64,000 nt of DNA from Enterobacteriaceae bacterium UBA7338 (GCA_002480085.1 DKPJ01000010.1:1-64000), one strand, 5' to 3'; numbered from the stretch's first letter, positions 41,678 through 51,133 are shown. Translations and numbers: made by a program. Notes: a model not told the origin generated them from the letters alone.

Positions 41678-43411
41678 TTGGAAGCTGAGGCGATCATCGG
41701 TCTTTTCATTTTGGGTTCAGTGCTTGTAACCTGCAGTATCTTATTAAGTTCATTTTCATCACGCCTTGGTATTCCTATCCTGGTTATCTTTCTCGCTATC
41801 GGTATGCTGGCCGGCGTTGACGGCGTCGGCGGCATCCCTTTTGATAACTATCCCCTCGCCTACATGATCAGTAACCTCGCGCTGGCGATCATTCTGCTGG
41901 ATGGCGGCATGCGCACCCAGGCCAGTTCGTTTCGCGTCGCGCTGGGTCCCGCTCTGTCGCTGGCTACGGTCGGGGTCCTGATTACCTCCGGACTCACCGG
42001 CATGATGGCCGCCTGGCTATTCAAGCTCGACATGATGGAAGGCCTGCTAATAGGCGCCATCGTCGGCTCGACCGATGCGGCGGCGGTCTTCTCCCTGTTG
42101 GGTGGTAAGGGGCTTAACGAGCGCGTCGGCTCGACGCTGGAGATTGAGTCCGGCAGCAACGATCCGATGGCCGTCTTTCTGACCATCACGCTGATAGATA
42201 TGATCCAGCACCACCAGCTCGGCCTGGACTGGAAGTTTGCCCTGCATATCGTTCAGGAGTTTGGTCTCGGGGTTATCGTCGGCCTGGCGGGCGGCTACCT
42301 GCTGCAGCAGATGATCAACCGCATCGCGCTTCCCTCCGGACTCTACCCGCTGCTGGCCCTGAGCGGCGGCATTCTGATCTTTGCGGTCACCACGGCGATG
42401 GAGGGCAGCGGCATCCTGGCGGTCTACCTGTGTGGATTTGTGCTCGGCAACCGCCCTATCCGTAACCGCTATACCATTCAGCAGAACTTCGACGGCCTGG
42501 CCTGGCTGGCGCAGATCGGCATGTTCCTCGTGCTGGGCCTGCTGGTGACCCCTTCCGACCTGCTGATAATCGCCATTCCGGCCCTGCTGCTCTCGGCGTG
42601 GATGATCTTTGTCGCCCGCCCGCTGTCGGTATTTGCTGGCCTGCTGCCGTTCCGTGGCTTCAACCTGCGCGAGCGCATCTTCATTAGCTGGGTGGGGCTG
42701 CGTGGCGCGGTGCCGATTATCCTCGCCGTGTTCCCGATGATGGCCGGTCTCGACAATGCCCGGCTGTTCTTCAACGTCGCCTTCTTCGTGGTGCTGGTCT
42801 CCCTGCTGTTTCAGGGTACCTCCCTGGGCTGGGCGGCGAAAAAGGCCAAGGTGGTGGTGCCCCCGGTGGGCTGGCCCGAGTCGCGGGTCGGGCTGGACAT
42901 CAGCCCGGAGAACGCGTGGGAGCAGTTTATCTATCAGCTGAGTGCCGACAAGTGGTGCGTCGGCGCGGCCCTGCGCGATCTGCATATGCCGCCGGAGACG
43001 CGCATTGCGGCCCTGTTCCGCGGCGACACGCTGCTGCACCCAACCGGCAGTACCCATCTGCGGGAAGGCGATGTGCTTTGCGTGATTGGCCGCGAGCGCG
43101 ACCTGCCCGCGTTAGGTAAGCTCTTTAGCCATTCGCCGCCGGTGGCGCTGGATCAGCGCTTCTTCGGGGACTTTATTCTGGAGGCCAGCGCCAAGTTTGC
43201 CGACGTGGCGCTGATCTACGGTCTCGATCAGGGAACGGAGTATCCTGATAAGCAGCAGACGCTGGGGGATATTGTGCAGAAGCTGATTGGCGCTGCGCCG
43301 GTGGTCGGTGACCAGGTGGAGTTTGCCGGGATGATCTGGACGGTAGCGGAGAAAGAGGATAACGCCGTGCGTAAGGTCGGCGTTCGGGTAGCAGAACAAG
43401 AGAGCGAATAA
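41678..43411 (+). CDS. nhaP2: K+(Na+)/H+ antiporter NhaP2 (CvrA)
   Basis: 577 residues from a TTG start behind AGAGGAG, as in E. coli cvrA. The CPA1 antiporter domain spans about residues 5-390, with the ion-site motif in LEIESGSNDPMAVFLT. A TrkA-C (RCK_C) regulatory domain covers about 400-480 and a CorC/HlyC-like domain about 490-570 (GDFILEASAKFADV). NhaP2 family members exchange K+ or Na+ for protons; E. coli CvrA supports volume regulation at low osmolarity. A REP unit separates it from dadX. Confidence 0.95.
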   Translation: MEAEAIIGLFILGSVLVTCSILLSSFSSRLGIPILVIFLAIGMLAGVDGVGGIPFDNYPLAYMISNLALAIILLDGGMRTQASSFRVALGPALSLATVGVLITSGLTGMMAAWLFKLDMMEGLLIGAIVGSTDAAAVFSLLGGKGLNERVGSTLEIESGSNDPMAVFLTITLIDMIQHHQLGLDWKFALHIVQEFGLGVIVGLAGGYLLQQMINRIALPSGLYPLLALSGGILIFAVTTAMEGSGILAVYLCGFVLGNRPIRNRYTIQQNFDGLAWLAQIGMFLVLGLLVTPSDLLIIAIPALLLSAWMIFVARPLSVFAGLLPFRGFNLRERIFISWVGLRGAVPIILAVFPMMAGLDNARLFFNVAFFVVLVSLLFQGTSLGWAAKKAKVVVPPVGWPESRVGLDISPENAWEQFIYQLSADKWCVGAALRDLHMPPETRIAALFRGDTLLHPTGSTHLREGDVLCVIGRERDLPALGKLFSHSPPVALDQRFFGDFILEASAKFADVALIYGLDQGTEYPDKQQTLGDIVQKLIGAAPVVGDQVEFAGMIWTVAEKEDNAVRKVGVRVAEQESE

Positions 43412-43415
43412 CAGC

Positions 43416-43446
43416 GTAGGCCCGGCAAGCGCAGCGCCGCCGGGCA
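43416..43446. repeat. REP unit between nhaP2 and dadX
   Basis: GTAGGCCCGGCAAGCGCAGC followed by GCCGCCGGGC lies between the convergent stop codons of nhaP2 and dadX. Confidence 0.85.
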
Positions 43447-43451
43447 ATAAG

Positions 43452-44522
43452 TTACACCGTCACGACCGGCACACGGGGGGCAAGCGCACTCATCAACTCG
43501 TAGCCCACCGTACCCGCCGCTGCGGCGACGTCGTCTATCTTGATCTCGCTGCCCCATAGCTCAACCGGAGTACCGATCCCGGCCTGCGGACACGGGGTCA
43601 GATCCACCGCCAGCATATCCATCGAAACCGTACCCACAGTGCCCGAGCGCACGCCATCCACCAGCACCGGCGTGCCGTCAGGGGCGTGGCGAGGATAGCC
43701 GTCGGCATAGCCTACCGCAACGATGCCGATCCGCTGCTCTCCGCTAGCCTGATAGCGTCCGCCGTAACCCACCCGATCGCCCCGCTTCAGGGTCTGCACG
43801 CCGATAATCTCGCTGTGCAGGGTCATTACCGGTTTAATCCCGCTGGTGGCCACGTCGTGCCACTGCCCGGAGGGCGACGCGCCGTAGAGAATGATGCCAG
43901 GCCTGACCCAGTCGAAGTGGGCTTCAGGGTGCCAGAGCGTTGCCGCCGAGTTGGCAAGGGAGCGCGGACAGTTAAGCCCCTCCGCCGCCTGCTCCACCCG
44001 CGCCATCGCCTCCACGATGCCGTCGGGTCTCTCCCCGGTGGCAAAGTGCGACATCAGCGTCATCTGGCCGACGTTTTTCATCGCCCGCAGCTGCTGCCAC
44101 ACCGAGCCTACCCGCTCCGGCATAAACCCTAATCGGTTCATGCCGCTGTTGACCTTCAGGTAGATATCCAGCGGGGCGCTAAGCCGGGCATTTTGCAGCG
44201 CCTTCAGCTGCCAGTTGCTGTGGATGGTCGTGGTCAGGCGCAGGCTATCCAGCAGCGGCAGCTCGTCGGCGTGAAAGAACCCCTCCAGCAGCAGGATCGG
44301 TCCCTTCCAGCCGCGCTCGCGCAGCAGCACCGCCTCCTCCAGATTCAGCAGGGCAAAACCATCCGTGGTGCCCAGCGCACGCCAGATGCGATCGATTCCA
44401 TGCCCGTAAGCGTTAGCTTTAACCACCGACCAGACCCGTGCGCCAGGCGCAGCGCGGCGAACAACCTGTAAATTATGCTGTAAGGCCGACAGATGAAGAG
44501 TGGCCTGAACAGGACGCGTCAT
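43452..44522 (-). CDS. dadX: catabolic alanine racemase
   Basis: PLP enzyme that converts L-alanine to D-alanine for catabolism by DadA. 356 residues. The PLP lysine is in VVKANAYGHG (Lys34), the second catalytic base (Tyr) is in DRVGYGGRYQASG near residue 253, and the MNRLGF substrate motif is present. The gene begins 9 bp after the dadA stop. Length and adjacency to dadA identify it as dadX rather than biosynthetic alr. Confidence 0.96.
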   Translation of the reverse strand: MTRPVQATLHLSALQHNLQVVRRAAPGARVWSVVKANAYGHGIDRIWRALGTTDGFALLNLEEAVLLRERGWKGPILLLEGFFHADELPLLDSLRLTTTIHSNWQLKALQNARLSAPLDIYLKVNSGMNRLGFMPERVGSVWQQLRAMKNVGQMTLMSHFATGERPDGIVEAMARVEQAAEGLNCPRSLANSAATLWHPEAHFDWVRPGIILYGASPSGQWHDVATSGIKPVMTLHSEIIGVQTLKRGDRVGYGGRYQASGEQRIGIVAVGYADGYPRHAPDGTPVLVDGVRSGTVGTVSMDMLAVDLTPCPQAGIGTPVELWGSEIKIDDVAAAAGTVGYELMSALAPRVPVVTV

Positions 44523-44531
44523 GACTGCCCC

Positions 44532-45833
44532 TTATGTATTGTGTACGCCGTGCAGATGGCTGGCTCGCGCGGGAGTGAAATCGGTGCCGTAGCGGGCTAC
44601 GCCCAAATCATCATGCGGAATGGCCGGTGAGCGGCCGGAGATTAGATCGCTCAGCAGCTGGCCCGAACCGCAGGCCATCGTCCAGCCGAGGGTGCCGTGT
44701 CCGGTGTTGAGCCAGAGATTTTTAAACGGCGTGCGCCCGACCACTGGCGTGCCGTCTGGCGTCATCGGACGCAGCCCGGTCCAGAATGTCGCCTCTTCGA
44801 CGCGGCCCCCGCGCGGGAAGAGATCGCGCACCACCATCTCCAGCGTCTCCCGACGCGGTTGCAGCAGCTCGGTATTGAAACCAACAATCTCTGCCATGCC
44901 GCCGACGCGGATGCGCCGATCGAAGCGGGTAATCGCAATCTTGTAGCTCTCATCAAGGATAGTCGATACCGGCGCACCGCTCTCTTCCGCGACGGGAATA
45001 GTGAGGGAGTAGCCTTTGAGAGGATAGACAGGAATATCGACGATGCCTTTCAGCATGGCGGTGGAGTAAGAGCCAAAGGCCATCACGTAGGCATCCGCCT
45101 TGATCACCTCATCACCACACTTCACGCCGTAGATCTTCTCGCCCTCGTAGAGCAGACGCTCAACCGGCGTGTTGTAGCGAAACACCACCCCCGCCTCCTC
45201 GGCCATCAGCGCCAGCCGCTGGGTAAAGAGCTGGCAGTCGCCGGTTTCGTCATTGGGCAGGCGCAGGCCGCCGGTCAGCTTGTGTGCCACCTCCGCCAGA
45301 GCCGGTTCAACCTCCGCCAGGCGGGCGGACTCCAGCAGCTGATAGGGTACGCCAGCCTCCTCCAGCACGGCGATATCCCGGGTGGCGTTCTCATACTGCT
45401 GGGCGGTGCGGAAGAGCTGGAGCGTGCCGCCCTGCCGCCCTTCGTACTCGATGCCGGTGCTGTCGCGCAGGGTCTTCAGGCAGTCGCGGCTGTACTCCGC
45501 CAGACGCACCATTCGCTCCTTGTTCTCCATGTAGTGGCGGGTGTCGCAGTTGCGTAGCATCTGCCACATCCACTTTAGCTGAAAGGCCGTGCCGTCAAGG
45601 CCAATCGCCAGCGGGGCGTGGCGCTCGAACATCCATTTAATCGCCTTCAGCGGCACTCCCGGTGCGGCCCAGGGCGAAGCATAGCCTGGAGAGATCTGCC
45701 CGGCGTTAGCGGCACTGGTTTGCAGCGCCGATCCGGACTCTCGCTCAATGACCGTTACCTCATGCCCCGCCTGACTCAGATACCAGGCGCTGGTCACGCC
45801 CACCACGCCACTTCCCAGAACCACAACGCGCAT
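44532..45833 (-). CDS. dadA: D-amino acid dehydrogenase
   Basis: Membrane-associated flavoprotein that oxidises D-alanine to pyruvate and ammonia and passes electrons to the respiratory chain. 433 residues from the ATG at 45833, five bases after AGGGAG; a GTG two codons upstream is less likely. The FAD-binding dinucleotide motif is at the N-terminus (VVVLGSGVVGVTSAWYL) with further signatures SAANAGQISPGYA and NTGHGTLGWTMACGSG near the end. It is first in the dadAX operon; a CRP-like site lies upstream. Confidence 0.96.
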   Translation of the reverse strand: MRVVVLGSGVVGVTSAWYLSQAGHEVTVIERESGSALQTSAANAGQISPGYASPWAAPGVPLKAIKWMFERHAPLAIGLDGTAFQLKWMWQMLRNCDTRHYMENKERMVRLAEYSRDCLKTLRDSTGIEYEGRQGGTLQLFRTAQQYENATRDIAVLEEAGVPYQLLESARLAEVEPALAEVAHKLTGGLRLPNDETGDCQLFTQRLALMAEEAGVVFRYNTPVERLLYEGEKIYGVKCGDEVIKADAYVMAFGSYSTAMLKGIVDIPVYPLKGYSLTIPVAEESGAPVSTILDESYKIAITRFDRRIRVGGMAEIVGFNTELLQPRRETLEMVVRDLFPRGGRVEEATFWTGLRPMTPDGTPVVGRTPFKNLWLNTGHGTLGWTMACGSGQLLSDLISGRSPAIPHDDLGVARYGTDFTPARASHLHGVHNT

Positions 45834-46183
45834 AGCCACTCCCTATGAGTAAAACTGACGAGTTAAGAACATTCATCGGTTAAGAACAATCCTCTGATTA
45901 CAAATTGATAACTCAGATGAAAATGTTATTCAACATATGGCTTTTTTATGGTGACTTACCTCACATCTCTGCCTATGGCGGCGGACAGGGGCTATTTGGT
46001 ATCTCCTGCTAACCCCTCTTTTAACGCAGCATAAAATGTGGCAAACGGCACGCCTTTTCCTCTTTTTGCACGGCGATATGGCGAAGAAAAAATTTCCCCG
46101 CCAGCACGGTTTCCGGTGCGGTGATCTATGCTTGAAAGGAGACTCTCCTGCTAGAGAGGGTCGCCAACAATGAGGGTGCGCTA
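45834..46183. promoter_or_regulatory. 350-bp divergent regulatory region between dadA and ycgB
   Basis: No gene is seen here. The dadA-proximal half is AT-rich and contains a CRP-like site. E. coli dadAX is known to be controlled by CRP and Lrp, and several AT-rich tracts suit Lrp, although no exact Lrp motif can be assigned by eye. ycgB has AAAGGAGA about 50 bp upstream and AATGAGGGTG near its start. Confidence 0.55.
45948..45967. promoter_or_regulatory. putative CRP site for dadAX
   Basis: GGTGA-N6-TCACA (45950-45965) has one perfect and one four-of-five half-site at the correct spacing, about 115 bp upstream of dadA. The E. coli dad operon is cAMP-CRP dependent. Confidence 0.55.
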
Positions 46184-47716
46184 ATGGCTACGATTGACTC
46201 CATGAACAAGGACACCTCCCGTCTCAGCGATGGACCCGACTGGACATTCGAACTGCTTGATACCTACCTGGCCGAGATCGATCGGGTGGCTAAACTCTAC
46301 CGGCTGGACACCTATCCCCACCAGATTGAAGTCATTACCTCTGAGCAGATGATGGACGCCTACTCCAGCGTCGGGATGCCCATTAACTATACACACTGGT
46401 CGTTCGGTAAGAAGTTTATTGAGACCGAGCGGCTCTATAAGCATGGGCAGCAGGGTCTGGCCTACGAGATTGTGATCAACTCCAACCCCTGTATCGCCTA
46501 CCTGATGGAGGAGAACACCATCACCATGCAGGCGCTGGTGATGGCCCACGCCTGCTACGGACATAACTCCTTCTTCAAAAACAACTATCTGTTCCGTAGC
46601 TGGACCGATGCCAGCTCCATTGTTGACTACCTGATTTTTGCCCGGAACTACATTACCGACTGCGAAGAGCGTTACGGCGTGGTGGAGGTAGAGAAGCTGC
46701 TCGACTCCTGCCATGCCCTGATGAACTACGGCGTCGATCGCTACAAACGGCCGCAGAAGATCTCCCTGCAGGAGGAGAAAGCGCGGCAGAAAAGCCGGGA
46801 AGAGTATCTGCAGAGCCAGGTGAACACCCTGTGGCGTACCCTGCCGAAGCGTGAGGAGGAGAAGACGGTTGCCGAAGCACGGCGCTACCCCTCCGAGCCG
46901 CAGGAGAACCTGCTCTACTTTATGGAAAAAAATGCGCCGCTGCTGGAGCCGTGGCAGCGCGAGATCCTGCGCATCGTGCGTAAGGTAAGCCAGTATTTCT
47001 ACCCGCAGAAACAGACCCAGGTGATGAACGAGGGGTGGGCTACCTTCTGGCACTACACCATCCTCAATCATCTCTATGATGAAGGGAAAGTGACGGATCG
47101 CTTTATGCTGGAGTTTCTCCACAGCCATACCAACGTGGTATTCCAGCCGCCCTATAACAGCCCGTGGTATAGCGGTATCAACCCCTACGCGCTGGGCTTC
47201 GCTATGTTCCAGGATATCAAACGCATCTGTCAGTCTCCTACCGAGGAGGACAAGTATTGGTTCCCGGACATCGCTGGCTCTGACTGGCTGGAGACGCTGC
47301 ACTTCGCGATGCGCGATTTTAAAGATGAGAGCTTTATCAGCCAGTTCCTGTCGCCGAAGGTGATGCGTGATTTCCGCTTCTTCAGCGTGCTGGACGACGA
47401 TCGCAATAACTACCTGGAGATCGCGGCCATCCATAACGAAGATGGCTATCGGGAGATCCGGGCTAAGCTCTCGGCGCAGTACAACCTGAGCAACCTTGAG
47501 CCAAATATTCAGGTGTGGAACGTCGATCTGCGCGGGGATCGCTCCCTGACCCTGCGCTATGTGCCGCACAACCGTGCGCCGCTGGATAAGGGCCGTCGGG
47601 AGGTGCTGAAGCACGTGCACCGTCTGTGGGGATTTGATGTGATGCTGGAGCAGCAGAACGAAGACGGCAGCGTAGAGCTGCTGGATCGCTGCCCGCCGCG
47701 CCAGAATAGCCTGTAA
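46184..47716 (+). CDS. ycgB: SpoVR family protein YcgB
   Basis: 510 residues, collinear with E. coli YcgB. The family shares the SpoVR core (VMAHACYGHNSFFKNNYLF, QKQTQVMNEGWATFWHY, FQPPYNSPWYSGINPYALG), with conserved His and Glu residues that suggest metal binding. In Bacillus SpoVR affects spore cortex; in enterobacteria the gene is stationary-phase/RpoS-linked and often co-regulated with yeaGH. The molecular function is unproven. A 12-bp hairpin follows the stop codon. Confidence 0.94.
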   Translation: MATIDSMNKDTSRLSDGPDWTFELLDTYLAEIDRVAKLYRLDTYPHQIEVITSEQMMDAYSSVGMPINYTHWSFGKKFIETERLYKHGQQGLAYEIVINSNPCIAYLMEENTITMQALVMAHACYGHNSFFKNNYLFRSWTDASSIVDYLIFARNYITDCEERYGVVEVEKLLDSCHALMNYGVDRYKRPQKISLQEEKARQKSREEYLQSQVNTLWRTLPKREEEKTVAEARRYPSEPQENLLYFMEKNAPLLEPWQREILRIVRKVSQYFYPQKQTQVMNEGWATFWHYTILNHLYDEGKVTDRFMLEFLHSHTNVVFQPPYNSPWYSGINPYALGFAMFQDIKRICQSPTEEDKYWFPDIAGSDWLETLHFAMRDFKDESFISQFLSPKVMRDFRFFSVLDDDRNNYLEIAAIHNEDGYREIRAKLSAQYNLSNLEPNIQVWNVDLRGDRSLTLRYVPHNRAPLDKGRREVLKHVHRLWGFDVMLEQQNEDGSVELLDRCPPRQNSL

Positions 47717-47721
47717 TACCT

Positions 47722-47749
47722 AACCCCCTCTCCTGGCGGAGAGGGGGTT
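47722..47749. terminator. hairpin between convergent ycgB and fadR
   Basis: AACCCCCTCTCC / GGAGAGGGGGTT is a perfect 12-bp stem with loop TGGC. Flanking T/A tracts are weak, but the position between convergent stop codons supports a shared terminator. Confidence 0.75.
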
Positions 47750-47757
47750 ATCTGAAC

Positions 47758-48477
47758 CTATCGCCCCTGGATAGCGAGATCGCCCGGCAGGGTTTTCTGC
47801 ATCCGGTGCCAGATATCCCCGCTGTCGCGTCCGTAGTGGCGCACGATCTCATAGACCTTGTCATGCTCGCCGCGCTCGCACACTTCGCCAAGGCGATGGT
47901 AGAAGCCCAGCGCCAGGCTGCGCGCCTCAGGGTTGGCAAAGTAGTGGCGCCCAATACGGGTGTACAGCCCCTTCATGCCGTTGAGGATCAGCCCGTAGAT
48001 AGGGTTGCCCGAAGCGAAGGCCAGTCCGCGGAAAATGTTGTAGTCCAGCTCGGCAAAGGCGTCAGCGTGATCTTCTACTTCGCGGGCGCGGGCCAGCACC
48101 TCCAGCGCCTCCTGCGGATGCTGACGGAAAGCCGTGCGAATGAAAATGGTCGCGATATTGGTGCGCACCGAGAGCAGGTTATCGATCAGCTGCGGCACGC
48201 TCTCGTGATCGAGCCGGGCCAGGGTCTCCAGGATATTGAGACCTGACGTCTCCCAGAAGTTATTTACCTTGGTCGGCTTACCGTGCTGGATGGTCAGCCA
48301 GCCGTCACGGGCCAGCCGCTGTAACACCTCGCGCAGCGTAGTACGGGTGACGCCAATCAGTTCGGAAAGTTCTCTTTCAGCTGGCAGGATCGTTCCCGGT
48401 GGAAAGCGATTATTCCAGATACTTTCAATGATGTACTCTTCCGCGAAACCCGCCGGGCTCTGCGCCTTAATGACCAT
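47758..48477 (-). CDS. fadR: fatty acid metabolism regulator FadR
   Basis: GntR-family regulator that represses fatty-acid degradation genes and activates fabA/fabB; long-chain acyl-CoA releases it from DNA. 239 residues from the ATG at 48477, the E. coli length; an upstream in-frame ATG would add 14 unmatched residues. The N-terminal winged helix (PAERELSELIGVTRTTLREVLQRLA split around residue 40) is near-identical to E. coli. The acyl-CoA-binding C-terminal domain covers about 75-235. A matching operator is visible at fadD in this window. Confidence 0.97.
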   Translation of the reverse strand: MVIKAQSPAGFAEEYIIESIWNNRFPPGTILPAERELSELIGVTRTTLREVLQRLARDGWLTIQHGKPTKVNNFWETSGLNILETLARLDHESVPQLIDNLLSVRTNIATIFIRTAFRQHPQEALEVLARAREVEDHADAFAELDYNIFRGLAFASGNPIYGLILNGMKGLYTRIGRHYFANPEARSLALGFYHRLGEVCERGEHDKVYEIVRHYGRDSGDIWHRMQKTLPGDLAIQGR

Positions 48478-48764
48478 AGAGAAATTTCCATTACACAGCG
48501 AAACAAAGAGACTCATCATACCAGAGCGAAGGGGCAGCAGATAGCGTGAAACAGGAAGAAAAAGGGATCGTCGTTCTGTTTTTACGCTTTTCTTAAACGC
48601 CCATTTTTAGCGTATTGTGCTGGCGGTTTTACCCTTGCCGGGCTTTTTCACTTCCACCCTAAAAGCCGCTTATTATCCGCTCTCTCACCCTCTGCTGAAC
48701 CCTTTGTCATCATAGGGTAAATTCGTTTACACTGCGCTGTCTAGCATCTCCCAGGGAAATGATT

Positions 48765-49295
48765 ATGTTGCGATTTTTAAACAAGTGCTCGCACGGGCGC
48801 GGGGCCTGGCTCCTCATGGCTCTGACTGCGTTTGCACTTGAGCTGGTGGCGTTATGGTTCCAGCACGTGATGCTGCTTAAACCGTGTGTTTTGTGTATTT
48901 ATGAGCGCTGCGCGCTGTTTGGGGTGATGGGTGCGGGGTTGGTTGGGGCTATCGCACCGAAAACGCCGCTGCGCTACGTCGCCATTGCTATCTGGCTCTA
49001 CAGCGCCTGGCGCGGCATTCAGCTGGCGTGGGAGCATACGATGATCCAGCTGCACCCTAACCCGTTTATGACCTGCGACTTCGCCGCCCGTTTCCCGAGC
49101 TGGCTGCCGCTGGATAAGTGGCTGCCGCAGGTGTTTGTTGCCTCTGGCGACTGCGCCGAGCGTCAGTGGTCCTTTCTGACCCTGGAGATGCCGCAGTGGC
49201 TGGTGGGGATCTTTATTGCCTACTTCGCCGTGGCCATCCTTGTGCTGATTGCCCAGGCGTTCAAACCAAAAAAACGCGATCTCTTTGGTCGCTAA
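48765..49295 (+). CDS. dsbB: disulfide bond formation protein DsbB
   Basis: Inner-membrane quinone reductase that reoxidises DsbA. 176 residues from the ATG at 48765, preceded by AGGGAAA; the ATG two codons upstream is too close to it. Four membrane helices. The catalytic pairs are intact: Cys41-Cys44 in KPCVLCIYERC and Cys104-Cys130 in the second periplasmic loop. It overlaps convergent ycgN by 4 bp. In E. coli nhaB lies between fadR and dsbB; here only 287 bp separate them. Confidence 0.97.
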   Translation: MLRFLNKCSHGRGAWLLMALTAFALELVALWFQHVMLLKPCVLCIYERCALFGVMGAGLVGAIAPKTPLRYVAIAIWLYSAWRGIQLAWEHTMIQLHPNPFMTCDFAARFPSWLPLDKWLPQVFVASGDCAERQWSFLTLEMPQWLVGIFIAYFAVAILVLIAQAFKPKKRDLFGR

Positions 49296-49732
49296 GCGCC
49301 GGGCTTGTTGAGGATGTGATCCTCCCAGTCGCGTACCTCGGACTCCGTCACCGCAATGTGGCGGACCGAGATGCGCTCGGCGTGCATCGCCGCTTTTGAA
49401 CCACTCCGCAGCGGATGCCAGATCGGCAGCGCTTTCCCCTCCGCCAGCAGACGATAGGCACAGGTCGGCGGCAACCACTCAAAGGTCGGCAGGTTCTCCC
49501 GCGTCAGCTTGATGCAGTCCGGCTCATACTCGAAGCGACGCTCATAGTTGCGGCACTGGCAGGTTTTGATATTAAGCTGGCGGCAGGCGACGTTGGTGAA
49601 GTAGATCTCATCGGTATCTTCATCCTGAAGCTTATGCAGGCAGCACTGCCCGCAGCCGTCGCACAGCGACTCCCACTCGGCATCGGTCATCTGCTCAAGG
49701 GTTTTACTCTGCCAGAAAGGTGTATCGCTCAT
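49292..49732 (-). CDS. ycgN: YcgN family cysteine-cluster protein
   Basis: 146 residues, matching E. coli YcgN except for a shorter N-terminus. A dense set of cysteines (CDGCGQCCLHK, ACRQL, CQCRNY, DCIKL, TCAYR) suits Zn or Fe-S binding (YkgJ/UPF0153-type family). Function unknown. It overlaps the 3' end of dsbB by 4 bp and transcribes towards it. Confidence 0.93.
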   Translation of the reverse strand: MSDTPFWQSKTLEQMTDAEWESLCDGCGQCCLHKLQDEDTDEIYFTNVACRQLNIKTCQCRNYERRFEYEPDCIKLTRENLPTFEWLPPTCAYRLLAEGKALPIWHPLRSGSKAAMHAERISVRHIAVTESEVRDWEDHILNKPGA

Positions 49733-49859
49733 AAGGAAGTCCGCCGTGAAATTTCAGCTGCACCTTATAACCACTCTGGCACATTGATGCAAGTTTTGCT
49801 GCCGGAATCAAATAAAATCGCAGAACAGGAACGGGCCGACAAACTGCACCTTACTCACC

Positions 49860-49995
49860 GTAGGCCGGGCAAACGCAGTGCCGCCCGGCATTACAGCATC
49901 AGCATGGTAACGCCCGGTGGCGCTACGCTTACCGGGCCTACAAAATGTGAACAATGCTAATTCGCAAGCCGGGCCTGCGTCAGCGCCGCCCGGCA
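49860..49995. repeat. three REP units between ycgN and ycgM
   Basis: REP units at about 49860-49892 (GTAGGCCGGGCAAACGCAGT...), 49909-49941 (inverted, ending TTACCGGGCCTAC) and 49964-49995 (AAGCCGGGCCTGCGTCAGCG...) form a BIME-like cluster. Confidence 0.85.
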
Positions 49996-50011
49996 CCCTT
50001 AATGAAAGGGT

Positions 50012-50671
50012 TTACAGCACGCGGGTGGTGAGGGACTGGCCGTTAAAGCTTACTTCCAGCTCGTCACCGCTCTGCAGCGGGCCGACGCCCTCTGGCGTAC
50101 CGGTGAGAATAACGTCCCCGGCGCGCAGGGTGAAGTAGCGGCTCATATAGGCAATCAGCGGCACAATCTTATGGATCATGTCCGCCGTGGTGCCCTGCTG
50201 GCGCACTTCGCCGTTAATCTTCAGCCCCAGCGGGGTAGCCTGCGGATCGCTCTGGAACTCGGCCGCCGGAATGAAGCCGGAGATCGGGCATGAGTTGTCG
50301 AAGCCTTTCGCTTTCTCCCACGGCTGCCCGGCCTTCTTCATTTTGCCCTGGATATCGCGCAGGGTGAGATCCAGCGCGACGCCGTAACCGGCAATCGCCT
50401 GCTGGACATGCTCTTCCGACGCCTGGCGCAGCGTGGAGCCAATCAGCACCGCCAGTTCAACCTCATGGTGCACCGATCCCAGCCCCTGCGGCAGGGCCAG
50501 CGGCTGACGCAGATCGCAGAGTGCGGTTTCAGGCTTGATAAACAGCACCGGCTCTTCCGGCGTAGCGCTGCCCATCTCCTGAATATGTTTCGCATAGTTA
50601 CTGCCAACGCACACAACCTTACTGACGGGAAAATCTAACAGCGCACCCTGCCAGTTATGATGCTGATACAT
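50012..50671 (-). CDS. ycgM: fumarylacetoacetate hydrolase family protein YcgM
   Basis: 219 residues from the ATG at 50671, preceded by AGGGGG; longer in-frame starts give an arginine-rich extension with no match. The FAH catalytic fold is intact: the metal ligands are in HHEVELAVLIG (about residue 70) and DLTLRD (about 100), with FDNSCPISGFIP and ILTGTPEGVGPLQ. Homologues are acylpyruvate hydrolases or oxaloacetate decarboxylases/tautomerases. The physiological role in enterobacteria is uncertain. Confidence 0.94.
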   Translation of the reverse strand: MYQHHNWQGALLDFPVSKVVCVGSNYAKHIQEMGSATPEEPVLFIKPETALCDLRQPLALPQGLGSVHHEVELAVLIGSTLRQASEEHVQQAIAGYGVALDLTLRDIQGKMKKAGQPWEKAKGFDNSCPISGFIPAAEFQSDPQATPLGLKINGEVRQQGTTADMIHKIVPLIAYMSRYFTLRAGDVILTGTPEGVGPLQSGDELEVSFNGQSLTTRVL

Positions 50672-50726
50672 GTTACCCCCTAAGTAACCCATTGAACGCG
50701 AGTGAAATTTGACTATCACCGTCGTC

Positions 50727-51011
50727 TCAGGATTTGTCAATCTTCCCGCTGCTCTGTAAGTGCTGCTTAAGGAGATCCTCCTGCGGCGGCGGCATCTGCA
50801 GGTAGTAGCCCTGCGCCTGCAGCGCCTCTTTGACCTTCTGTAGATCGGCATTGGCTAACTGCTTGCGCCCGTCGAGCGGCAGCAGCATCGTCATCACCGG
50901 CTGGCCAAAACTTTTCATCAATGCTTCAGGTACCCGAGAAAAATCATCTTTTTTCTCGATATACAAATAGGTCTGTTCACGCTTAGCACTTCGGTAGATC
51001 ACACAAAACAT
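50727..51011 (-). CDS. ycgL: YcgL domain-containing protein
   Basis: 94 residues starting MFCVIYRSAKREQTYLYIEK. Matches E. coli YcgL, which has a longer annotated N-terminus. A single compact YcgL domain with the conserved DDFSRVPEAL and GYYLQMPPP segments; structure known for the family, function not. It lies 55 bp upstream of ycgM in the same direction and diverges from minC. Confidence 0.92.
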   Translation of the reverse strand: MFCVIYRSAKREQTYLYIEKKDDFSRVPEALMKSFGQPVMTMLLPLDGRKQLANADLQKVKEALQAQGYYLQMPPPQEDLLKQHLQSSGKIDKS

Positions 51012-51133
51012 ACTTTTACTCTTAATTAGCGGGAGGTGTCTTGCCTCAATATAGCGGGGACTATAACATGCCTGAGAGTCTTCGGAATATCACCCCGTGC
51101 GCGGGGGATAATAGCTAAATGAGTAAGGTCAGG

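Noticed and set aside
42047..43057. 336-codon open frame antisense to nhaP2
   Set aside because: Composition rich in His, Arg and Gln, no domain, fully covered by the real antiporter gene.
46181..47620. 479-codon open frame antisense to ycgB
   Set aside because: Same reasoning: it lies wholly opposite a conserved gene, has no ribosome-binding support and no domain.
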